Below are positions 15,600 to 21,563 of a DNA stretch of 21,563 bases, in pieces (position 1 is the first letter of the stretch; each line of letters starts with the position of its first letter). The position numbers were made by a program, and so were the translations under genes. Below the pieces are notes generated by a model, which saw nothing but the letters and a program-made list of their open reading frames with translations, searched no databases and was not told the origin of the DNA. Origin of the DNA: Deltaproteobacteria bacterium (lineage in GTDB: Bacteria > Desulfobacterota > Deferrimicrobia > Deferrimicrobiales > Deferrimicrobiaceae); NCBI GenBank assembly GCA_017889845.1, contig JAGGAJ010000011.1, positions 1 through 21,563 on the forward strand. Direction: 5' to 3'.

Positions 15600-15629
15600 A
15601 ATCTAACGCAGGGAGGGAAAGAGGGGCAA
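15600..15629 (-). promoter_or_regulatory. Weak candidate promoter before the PilT-like gene
   Basis: Read on the minus strand, TTGCCC (15629-15624) and TAGATT (15605-15600) are 18 bp apart, each 4/6 to consensus. They lie in the only A/T-rich part of the 79-nt gap between the DUF2400 stop and the PilT-like start. This could give the ATPase expression independent of hisG. Confidence 0.22.
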
Positions 15630-15631
15630 TA

Positions 15632-16450
15632 TCATTTTCCGGCGCCGCGACCGTCCCGCATGGAGCACAGCGGCGCCACCGGGCATTCCGCGCACGTTCC
15701 CCGGCGGGGGCGCGTGCAGATCCGTAGGATGCCCAGGCGGGTGAGGGGGTAGTCGTACATCACCGGATCGGCCGGGCACGCCGTCCGCAGCGCTTCCGTA
15801 ATCTCCATCGCCATTCGCCAGTCCGGGGTCTTCCGCCGCGTCAGCCCCAGCCACCTTCCGAGGCGGGCCATGTGGGTGTCGAGGGGGACGACGAGGTCCC
15901 GGGGGGAAACCGCCGTCCACAGGCCAAGGTCCACGGCGTCCGGGCCACGGACCACCCACCGCAGGAACATGTTGTGGCGCTTGCAGGCGGATCCGCGCTC
16001 CGGGCGGGGGAAGAGAAAGTCCCGCTGCCGGGGGAGCGCCGCGCCCCACAGGCCGCGAAACGCCGCGAGAAACCGGGAGAGATCCCGCCGGAGCTCGGGG
16101 GGCTCCCCTCCCCTGCCGGCGAGGTAGAACCGTTCCAGCGAACCGTGCTCGAGGTAAACCGAGCGCAAACAACGCAGGAACCGGTACACCCCGTCGGAGG
16201 AGATGAAACGGTGGGAGAGACCCTCGACCGGTCGTCGGCCAATCGGCTTCACGGCCGTCAAGGCGGCGTGCGGCGACGGTGGCAGGGCGTCGAAAAGGCG
16301 CGACAGGAAGTTCCGGATCTGGAGAACCCCACCGAAGGCGAACGATGCCGCGATGAAGGCGGCCGCCTCGGCATCGCGCCGGTCGGGGTATCTCCGCGGG
16401 AACGCCACCGGATCGTGGGAGGGGTCGGTCCCTCCCTGCCCGGCCGCCAG
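15632..16450 (-). CDS. TIGR02757 / DUF2400 family protein with endonuclease III-like motifs
   Basis: This protein of about 272 residues matches the uncharacterised TIGR02757 (DUF2400) family: DPVAFPRRY, AAAFIAASFAFGGVLQI, LSHRFISSDGVYRFL and a C-terminal cysteine cluster. LDTHMARLGRWLGL resembles the catalytic-aspartate segment of HhH-GPD glycosylases (VDTH in endonuclease III). CTRPRRGTCAECPVAPLC has C-x7-C-x2-C-x5-C spacing, close to the [4Fe-4S] loop of EndoIII/MutY. No clear helix-hairpin-helix lysine motif is visible. The start is uncertain: a CTG at 16450 keeps most family N-terminal residues but lacks a Shine-Dalgarno. A GTG at 16408 is the nearest standard codon. It lies 38 nt after hisG, whose stop falls within an AGGAGG. 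DNA-repair activity is an inference. Confidence 0.8.
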   Translation of the reverse strand: MAAGQGGTDPSHDPVAFPRRYPDRRDAEAAAFIAASFAFGGVLQIRNFLSRLFDALPPSPHAALTAVKPIGRRPVEGLSHRFISSDGVYRFLRCLRSVYLEHGSLERFYLAGRGGEPPELRRDLSRFLAAFRGLWGAALPRQRDFLFPRPERGSACKRHNMFLRWVVRGPDAVDLGLWTAVSPRDLVVPLDTHMARLGRWLGLTRRKTPDWRMAMEITEALRTACPADPVMYDYPLTRLGILRICTRPRRGTCAECPVAPLCSMRDGRGAGK

Positions 16451-16488
16451 GCGGGCGAGCGGCCCCGCGAGGCGGCCAGCCGAACCTC

Positions 16489-17376
16489 CTACGGGATGAC
16501 CTTGTTCAGGGGGTACTCGACGATCCCGGATGCGCCTTCCTTCTTCAGCACGGGGATCAGCTCCCGAACGGTCTTCTCGTCCACGATGACCTCGAGGGAG
16601 AACCATCCCGCCTCGCTCAACGTGGAGATCGTGGGGTTCTGCATCGCGGGGAGAACCCGGAGGATCCGGTCGAGGTCCGCCCGCCCCACGTTCATCTTGA
16701 GACCCACCTTCTCCTCCGCCCGAAGGGCCCCCTGGAGAAGCATGGCGATGTTCTCGATCTTCTGGCGCTTCCACGGTTCCTTCCAGGAGTCCCTGTTGGC
16801 GATCAGGACGGTGGTGGATTCGAGGATCGTTTCCACGATCCGCAGGTTGTTCGCCCGGAGGCTGCTCCCCGTCTCGGTCAGTTCCACGATCGCGTCCGCG
16901 AGGCGCGGCGCCTTCACCTCGGTGGCGCCCCAGGAGAACTCGATCTGCGCCTCGATCCCCTTTTCCTTCATGTAGCGGCGCGTGAACTGGACGAGTTCGG
17001 TGGCGATCCTCTTCCCCTGGAGGTCCTGGAGACGGCGGATGGGCGAGTCGTTGGGCACCGCCACCACCCACCGGACGGGGCGAAGCCCGCCGCGGGCGTA
17101 CAGGAGGGAGCACACCTCCTTGACCCGCGCGTTCTGCTCGAGCACCCAGTCCCTGCCCGTGAGACCGAGATCGAGTATGCCGTCCTGGACGTACCGCGCC
17201 ATCTCCTGTGCCCGGATGAGGAGACCGGAGAGTTCGGGATCGTCGATCGTCGGGATGTAGCTCCGGGAACCGACGTTGATGGGGAACCCCGCCTTCCGGA
17301 ACAGGTGCAGCGTGGAATCCTGCAGGCTCCCGCTCGGCAGGCCGATGTTCAGGACGGCGGTTTCCTTTTCCTTCAT
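16489..17376 (-). CDS. hisG: ATP phosphoribosyltransferase, long form (HisG)
   Basis: HisG condenses ATP with PRPP in the first committed step of histidine synthesis. The 295-residue length and the C-terminal domain (from about 220, including NPTISTLSEAGWFSLEVIVD) mark the long form, which carries its own histidine-feedback domain and needs no HisZ. N-terminal LNIGLPSGSLQDSTL and GLTGRDWVLE are substrate-binding segments. ELTETGSSLRANNLRIV near 165-181 includes the PRPP-binding loop region. ATG 17376 follows AGGGGAG. A good sigma70-like promoter sits 37-65 bp upstream, so hisG appears to lead the minus-strand run that also holds the two dehydroquinate-forming enzymes. No other his gene is in the window. 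Confidence 0.95.
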   Translation of the reverse strand: MKEKETAVLNIGLPSGSLQDSTLHLFRKAGFPINVGSRSYIPTIDDPELSGLLIRAQEMARYVQDGILDLGLTGRDWVLEQNARVKEVCSLLYARGGLRPVRWVVAVPNDSPIRRLQDLQGKRIATELVQFTRRYMKEKGIEAQIEFSWGATEVKAPRLADAIVELTETGSSLRANNLRIVETILESTTVLIANRDSWKEPWKRQKIENIAMLLQGALRAEEKVGLKMNVGRADLDRILRVLPAMQNPTISTLSEAGWFSLEVIVDEKTVRELIPVLKKEGASGIVEYPLNKVIP

Positions 17377-17412
17377 GGGGCTCCCCTGCGGTCGATTACG
17401 GTGAAGCGAGGT

Positions 17413-17441
17413 ATTCTACACTCCGGACTCCGGGCTGGCAA
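17413..17441 (-). promoter_or_regulatory. Predicted sigma70-type promoter for hisG
   Basis: On the minus strand TTGCCA (17441-17436, 5/6 to TTGACA) and TAGAAT (17418-17413, 5/6 to TATAAT) are separated by exactly 17 bp. The start point would fall near 17406, leaving a leader of about 30 nt. That is too short for an attenuator-type leader peptide. The spacer carries a tandem CCGGAGT repeat. Confidence 0.6.
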
Positions 17442-17534
17442 GCGCAGGCGGGGAGATCCGGGGGGATGGCGCGGCGGGGCATGCGGCTGCCATATTCATG
17501 GGGGACCTCGCTGCGGCGGAAAGGGGATGGCGGG

Positions 17535-18239
17535 ATGGGATCGCTCGAGGCGCTCGCGCTGCTGGCGAAGGAACCGTCGCCCGGCCGGGTGAAGACCCGC
17601 CTGTGCCCCCCCCTGTCGCACGAAGAGGCCGCCCGCCTATGCTCCGCCCTCCTCGAGGACACCGCGGAGGAACTGGCCTCCCTGCGGGGCGTCCGCCGGT
17701 TCCTCTTCCTCGACCCCCCGGAGTCTGTCACGAGGACCTGCGGCGCACCCTTCGCCGGTTTCGAGTTCCTCCCCCAGCGCGGCGGGGATCTGGGGGAGCG
17801 GATGCTCAGCGCCGCTTCGCTCTTATTCCGCGGTGGGGCGCGGCGCGTCGTCCTCGCAGGGGCGGACTGCCCCGGCCTCACCGCCGGGCGCGTGCGCCTG
17901 GCGTTCCGGGAGCTCCGGGCGGGGGCCGGCGCCGTACTCGGTCCTGCCGCGGACGGGGGATATTATCTCTTCGGCCTGACCTTTCCCGATGTCCGCCTGT
18001 TCGAAGGGATTCCTTGGAGCACGGAGGCGGTCCTCCGGGAGACGGCCGCGCGCTGCCGGGCCACCGGGGCTCCCTTCTCGTTCCTCCGCCGGGAGCGCGA
18101 CGTGGACACCTTCGGGGACCTGCTCGCCCTCCGGGAACGGCTCGCGGCGCACCCGGGACCCCGCTGCCTCCGGACCCGGGCGTGCCTCACCTCGTTTTTT
18201 GCGTCGGGGGAAGCCGGGGAGCCTGCCCGGCGGGGATGA
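17535..18239 (+). CDS. TIGR04282 / DUF2064 family GT-A-fold transferase
   Basis: This 234-residue protein belongs to the group called arsenosugar biosynthesis-associated or rSAM/selenodomain-associated transferase 1, with a nucleotide-diphospho-sugar transferase fold. It starts LEALALLAKEPSPGRVKTRL, the conserved nucleotide-binding N-terminus. It continues with QRGGDLGERM, VVLAGADCPGL (acidic metal site) and GPAADGGYYLFGL, and ends with DVDTFGDLLAL. The donor and acceptor are unknown. I choose ATG 17535, with AAGGGGA upstream. An earlier ATG at 17466 adds non-family residues. It is divergent from hisG. Its last 53 bp overlap the convergent zinc-ribbon gene, and its C-terminal tail past about residue 200 is poorly conserved-looking. 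Confidence 0.87.
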   Translation: MGSLEALALLAKEPSPGRVKTRLCPPLSHEEAARLCSALLEDTAEELASLRGVRRFLFLDPPESVTRTCGAPFAGFEFLPQRGGDLGERMLSAASLLFRGGARRVVLAGADCPGLTAGRVRLAFRELRAGAGAVLGPAADGGYYLFGLTFPDVRLFEGIPWSTEAVLRETAARCRATGAPFSFLRRERDVDTFGDLLALRERLAAHPGPRCLRTRACLTSFFASGEAGEPARRG

Positions 18240-18867
18240 ACTTCCGGTCCTCGCCCAGATCCACGATCTCCCCGCGCAGCGTCACGGCCGAGACCTCCTT
18301 GGGCACCTCGATCTCGAAGGAACCCGTCTCACCCCGCATCAACGCTCCCTCCCCGCGGTAGAGGGACTTCGGGAAGGCGCGGCGGCGCTCCGTCCTGCCG
18401 TCCCGGTACCGGAGTTCCACGATCACTCCGATCGACCGGAGGGAGAGGTCGGGGATGTCCTCCCCGCGGTTGGTCAGCGTCCCCCTCAGCAGGACGTTCG
18501 GCCCGCCCGTCTCCTTCTTCGCCTCGATGAGAAAGGCGCTGTCCGGCGTCACCGTCACCTTCAGCCCCGACCAGAGTCCGTAGGCGCCCCAGAGGGCGAG
18601 GGCTGCGAGAAGGACCGGTGCTGCGATCTTCAGCCACTTTCCATGCTCACCCCAGAGGCGGTTCAGGGCGGGGAACCGATCGGGCGGGACGAGGCGATGC
18701 CGGAGATCCACCGGGCCGCTCTCCACGCGATCGCGCTCGCGCCGCTCCCTGAACACCGACCGGAGGCAGTACGGGCACACCGAAACGTCCGCGGGGATCT
18801 GGATGGTGCAGTGCGGACACCGGATGTTGGGAATTTCTCCGGGACGGGAGGCAGGAGTGTCTGTCAT
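18187..18867 (-). CDS. Zinc-ribbon, single-pass membrane protein of unknown function
   Basis: In this 226-residue protein the N-terminus carries a zinc ribbon with CPHC (17-20) and CPYC (31-34). A basic/acidic linker follows, then one membrane helix near 81-99 (IAAPVLLAALALWGAYGLW) and an extracytoplasmic beta-rich domain with LLRGTLTNRGEDIPDLSL and ETGSFEIEVPKEVSAV, like FxLYD/DUF3426-type domains. The layout repeats, in short form, that of the protein at 10257. ATG 18867 lies 30 nt after pepA, so it is probably the last gene of the liv-pepA run. Ribosome-binding signals are weak. The 3' end overlaps the convergent transferase gene by 53 bp. No function is assigned. Confidence 0.8.
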   Translation of the reverse strand: MTDTPASRPGEIPNIRCPHCTIQIPADVSVCPYCLRSVFRERRERDRVESGPVDLRHRLVPPDRFPALNRLWGEHGKWLKIAAPVLLAALALWGAYGLWSGLKVTVTPDSAFLIEAKKETGGPNVLLRGTLTNRGEDIPDLSLRSIGVIVELRYRDGRTERRRAFPKSLYRGEGALMRGETGSFEIEVPKEVSAVTLRGEIVDLGEDRKFIPAGQAPRLPPTQKTR

Positions 18868-18897
18868 CGGGCCGCCGTCCGTCGTCCTTGTCAGCCG

Positions 18898-20412
18898 TCA
18901 GCCCGGCGGTCCGGCGGAGAGGTATTCCACGAGGATGCGCACCGGGACGCCCGATGGTCCCGCTGCGTATCCCCGCTTCTCCTTCTCCACCCAGGCCGTC
19001 CCTGCGATGTCCAGGTGGACCCAGGGCGTCTCCCCCGCGAACTCCTTGAGGAAGTACCCCGCCGTGATGGTCCCGGCCTCGCCGCCGCCGATGTTCTTCA
19101 GGTCGCCGATCTCGCTCTTGATCTGCTCGAAATATTCCTCGTGGAGCGGCAGCTCCCAGGCCTTCTCGCCCGAGGCCGCCGAGGCCGACTTCATGCGGTC
19201 CAGCATCCCCGCGTCGTTCCCCATCATCCCCATGTTCACGCTTCCCAGCGCCACCACGCACGCCCCCGTGAGGGTCGCCGCGTCGACGATCTCCGCCGGA
19301 TGGTATTTCCTCACGGCATAGGTCATCGCGTCGGCGAGGACCAGGCGCCCCTCGGCGTCGGTGGACAGGATCTCGACGGTCTTTCCCGACATCATCCGCA
19401 GAACGTCCCCGGGACGGTACGCCGTCCCGGAAGGCATGTTCTCCACCGCGGGGACCACGGCCACGAGGTTCCGCCGGATCCCGAGGGCGGCGGCGGCGCG
19501 CACGGCGGCCAGCATCCCGGCCCCTCCGGCCATGTCGTACTTCATCTTCTCCATCCCCTCCCACTTCTTGAGGGAGATCCCCCCGGTGTCGAACGTCACC
19601 CCCTTCCCGACCAGCGCGGTCCAGGGCGCTCCCGGCCTTCCGCCGCGGTACTCCGCTACGATCAGCCGCGGCGGCGCGGCGCTCCCCTTCGCGACCGCCA
19701 GGATTCCGCCGGCCGAAAGGGCGACGAGGTCCGGCACGCCGAGGGCCCGGACGCGGATCCGCCTGCCGCCCGCGCCGATCCCCCGGCCGATACCCCTGGC
19801 GAGGCGCGCCAGATCCCCGGGCCGCAGTTCCGCCGGCGGGGTCGCAACGAGGGCGCGGCCCCAGTTGATCGCCTCGCCCAGCCGCGCCCCGTGGGATGCC
19901 CCTGCGCGCACCGCGGGGAGAACCTTCGCATCCCGCTCCACGAACAGGAACCGGGAGACCCGGTGCCCCTTCTCCGCCTTGTACCGGTCGAACTCGAAGG
20001 ACGACAGGGAGGCTCCGAGGGCGCAGAACCGCGCCGCGGTCCGGGGATCGACGCCCCCCGCGCCCGCTCCGTGGACGACGGAGGCGACGGAGGAGAGTTT
20101 CAGCTTCCTGGCGAGCTTCACGACGGGCAGGGCGGCCTGGCGGGCATGGTCCGGGGAGAATTTCTCCTTCTTCCCCAGCCCTACGACGAGCACCCGCGGG
20201 GAGGCGATGCTGCGGGCGGGGCGCAGGAAGAGGGTGTCCCCCGCCTTTCCCTGGAAGTCTCCGTCGCGGATCGCCGCCGCGATCCCCCCGCCGATCGCGG
20301 CGTCCACCGCGGCGGTGGCGCCCCCGGGGCGCTTCTCCCCCTCGAACAGGTTCACCACCACCATGTCCGCGCGGACGGAGCGGATGTCCCCGGAGACACA
20401 AGTGATCCGCAT
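18898..20412 (-). CDS. pepA: Leucyl aminopeptidase (M17, PepA)
   Basis: This cytosolic hexameric two-metal aminopeptidase removes N-terminal residues. In E. coli it also binds DNA in XerCD recombination and carAB control. The 504-residue product matches E. coli length, and the metal ligands fall at the same numbers: K270 and D275 in VGKGVTFDTGG, D293 in KYDMAGGA, and D352 and E354 in STDAEGRL. Catalytic K282 and R356 are also present. The family signature normally reads NTDAEGRL, so here serine replaces asparagine at 350. The start ATG 20412 fits the family N-terminus (MRITCVSGDIRSV). The open frame beyond it is shadow. It lies 59 nt after livF. Confidence 0.95.
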   Translation of the reverse strand: MRITCVSGDIRSVRADMVVVNLFEGEKRPGGATAAVDAAIGGGIAAAIRDGDFQGKAGDTLFLRPARSIASPRVLVVGLGKKEKFSPDHARQAALPVVKLARKLKLSSVASVVHGAGAGGVDPRTAARFCALGASLSSFEFDRYKAEKGHRVSRFLFVERDAKVLPAVRAGASHGARLGEAINWGRALVATPPAELRPGDLARLARGIGRGIGAGGRRIRVRALGVPDLVALSAGGILAVAKGSAAPPRLIVAEYRGGRPGAPWTALVGKGVTFDTGGISLKKWEGMEKMKYDMAGGAGMLAAVRAAAALGIRRNLVAVVPAVENMPSGTAYRPGDVLRMMSGKTVEILSTDAEGRLVLADAMTYAVRKYHPAEIVDAATLTGACVVALGSVNMGMMGNDAGMLDRMKSASAASGEKAWELPLHEEYFEQIKSEIGDLKNIGGGEAGTITAGYFLKEFAGETPWVHLDIAGTAWVEKEKRGYAAGPSGVPVRILVEYLSAGPPG

Positions 20413-20429
20413 CCGCCTAACCCGGCCCC

Positions 20430-20449
20430 TGTTCCCGACAGCAGGAACA
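20430..20449 (-). other. Small hairpin between livF and pepA
   Basis: TGTTCC pairs with GGAACA around an 8-nt loop in the 59-nt gap. AACCC (20419-20423) and GGGTT (20455-20459) could extend it. No T run follows, so it is more likely a stability or processing element than a terminator. Confidence 0.3.
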
Positions 20450-20471
20450 CCCCTGGGTTCGGGTGGGACCC

Positions 20472-21176
20472 TCAGATCCCAAGGTACGCCTCTTTGACGT
20501 GGGGATCGTTCGTGAGGTCCTTGCCGGTCCCCTCCAGGACGACCCGGCCGTTCTCCAGCACGTAGGCGCGGTCGCACATCGCCAGCGTCTGGCGGACGTT
20601 CTGCTCCACGAGCATGACCGTGACCCCCTCCCGGTTGATCCGTTTCGCGATCTGGAAAACCTCCTGGACAAGGATGGGGGAAAGCCCCAGCGACGGCTCA
20701 TCGAACATCAGGATCTTCGGCAGGGCCATCAGCCCGCGGCCGATGGCGCACATCTGCTGCTCCCCGCCGCTCATCGTCCCGGCGGCCTGCTTCCGGCGCT
20801 CTTTCATCCGCGGGAAGAGCTGGTACACCCAGTCCATCGTCTCGTACCGCTTCTTCTTCGCCTCGGGGGAGAGGGATCCCATGATGAGGTTCTCCTCCAC
20901 CGACATCTCGCGGAACAGCCGCCGCGCTTCGGGGACGTGGACCACCCCCTGGCCGATCACCCGGTCCGGCGGAAGCTGGTCGAGGCGGACGCCGTCGAAC
21001 TCGATGGTCCCCTTCCGGGGCTTGAGGAGGCCCGAGATCGTCTTGAGGGTGGTCGATTTCCCTGCGCCGTTGGCGCCCACCAGGACGAGGATCTCCTTGT
21101 CGCGCACCTCGAAAGAGACGTCCCAAAGGACCTGGAGGTCCCCGTAGAACACGTCGATCCCCGACACCCTAAGCAT
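20472..21176 (-). CDS. livF: Branched-chain amino acid ABC transporter, ATP-binding protein LivF
   Basis: LivF is one of the two ATPase subunits powering the high-affinity LIV-type importer for branched-chain or related amino acids. The 234-residue product has Walker A GANGAGKST (34-42), the Q-loop region GVVHVPEARRLFREMSVEEN (77-96), signature MSGGEQQM (135-142), Walker B ILMFDEP (155-161) and the H-loop position occupied by EQN (LVEQNVRQ), as in other LivF proteins. It ends HVKEAYLGI, a usual LivF C-terminus. ATG 21176 overlaps the livG stop by 8 nt. The permease and binding-protein genes should lie upstream, outside the window. Confidence 0.96.
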   Translation of the reverse strand: MLRVSGIDVFYGDLQVLWDVSFEVRDKEILVLVGANGAGKSTTLKTISGLLKPRKGTIEFDGVRLDQLPPDRVIGQGVVHVPEARRLFREMSVEENLIMGSLSPEAKKKRYETMDWVYQLFPRMKERRKQAAGTMSGGEQQMCAIGRGLMALPKILMFDEPSLGLSPILVQEVFQIAKRINREGVTVMLVEQNVRQTLAMCDRAYVLENGRVVLEGTGKDLTNDPHVKEAYLGI

Positions 21177-21563
21177 AGTCCGTCCCCAGGTACGCCTCGA
21201 TCACCGCCTGGTTCGCCGCCACTTCCTTCGGCGTCCCTTCTGCGATCGTCTGGCCGAAGTTGATCGCGTGGATCCGGTCGGAGATGGTCATGATCACGTG
21301 CATGATGTGCTCGATGATGATGATCGTGGTGCCGCTCGCCCGGATCTTCTGGATCAGGTCGATGGCATCCAGGAGCTCGGAGGGGTTCAGTCCCGCCGCC
21401 GTCTCGTCGAGAAGGAGCAGGTCCGGCTTCGTGGCCATCGCGCGGGTGATCTCCAGCCGCTTGCGCCCGGCGATCGGCAGCGCCTTGGCCAGCACATCCT
21501 TGACCGGCGTGAGGCCGCAGAAGTCGATCGCCTTCAGAGCCTCCTCCCTCGCCTTGTGATGCG
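21169..21563 (-). CDS. livG: Branched-chain amino acid ABC transporter, ATP-binding protein LivG, C-terminal part
   Basis: This is the last 130 or so residues of the second LIV ATPase. The frame is open to the window edge, so the Walker A half is missing. The signature region reads LPIAGRKRLEITRAMAT, followed by Walker B LLLLDETAAGLNPSE and the H-loop histidine in IIIEHIMHVIMTISDRI. The signature is degenerate compared with LSGGQ, as is common in LivG, and DET replaces the usual DEP. The ending EVAANQAVIEAYLGTDYA is the typical LivG tail. Its stop overlaps the livF start by 8 nt (ATGCTTAG). Confidence 0.95.
   Translation of the reverse strand, partial: HHKAREEALKAIDFCGLTPVKDVLAKALPIAGRKRLEITRAMATKPDLLLLDETAAGLNPSELLDAIDLIQKIRASGTTIIIIEHIMHVIMTISDRIHAINFGQTIAEGTPKEVAANQAVIEAYLGTDYA

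Noticed and set aside
17377..17406. His-operon leader peptide or attenuator before hisG
   Set aside because: The leader predicted from the promoter is about 30 nt, with no run of His codons and no alternative hairpins.

Overview
The window is G+C-rich bacterial chromosome, roughly two-thirds G+C by eye, densely packed with core and metabolic genes. I see no rRNA, tRNA, CRISPR array, transposase or phage gene. Several features fit a deltaproteobacterial (Desulfobacterota / Desulfuromonadota-like) anaerobe: a giant tandem acyl-CoA dehydratase activase, a PilT-type ATPase with an MshEN domain, the archaeal-type entry into the shikimate pathway (also known in Desulfovibrio), long-form HisG, and LivFG. 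This placement is an inference from gene content, not a phylogeny.

Layout. (1) 2-469, plus strand: the 3' end of a class A penicillin-binding protein. A 14-bp perfect inverted repeat separates it from a convergent operon. (2) 8366-588, minus strand: a six-gene operon in transcription order of tandem activase, HgdB-like partner (COG3581), metallophosphoesterase, archease, RtcB RNA ligase and SAM methyltransferase. The first three junctions are 4-nt GTGA overlaps, so a redox-type ATPase pair is joined to an RNA-ligation module. (3) 8367-8578: a divergent regulatory region with a palindrome, an overlapping array of inverted and direct 10-mers and a sigma70-like promoter. (4) 8579-11831, plus strand: tatB, tatC, a small conserved hypothetical gene, and a zinc-ribbon, single-pass membrane protein. 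(5) 17376-11886, minus strand: hisG, a DUF2400 protein with endonuclease III-like motifs, an MshEN-PilT ATPase, ADH synthase, 3-dehydroquinate synthase II and tatA. A well-spaced promoter lies before hisG. A hairpin closes this run against the convergent zinc-ribbon gene. (6) 17535-18239, plus strand: a TIGR04282-type transferase whose 3' end overlaps a convergent gene by 53 bp. (7) 21563-18187, minus strand: livG (partial), livF, pepA and a second zinc-ribbon membrane protein.

How the genes fit together. RtcB and archease are a known functional pair: archease speeds RtcB guanylylation and turnover. The phosphoesterase and methyltransferase around them are candidates for end-processing or modification, but nothing in the sequence proves this. 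ADH synthase and DHQ synthase II together supply 3-dehydroquinate for aromatic amino acids without DAHP synthase and AroB, and hisG heads the same transcription unit. TatB/TatC and the separately placed TatA would together form the Sec-independent protein exporter. The most unusual points are the activase/RNA-ligase operon, the activase split at a domain border, the c-di-GMP-type PilT ATPase inside a biosynthetic operon, the glycosylase-like motifs in the DUF2400 protein, and the operator-like array before tatB.
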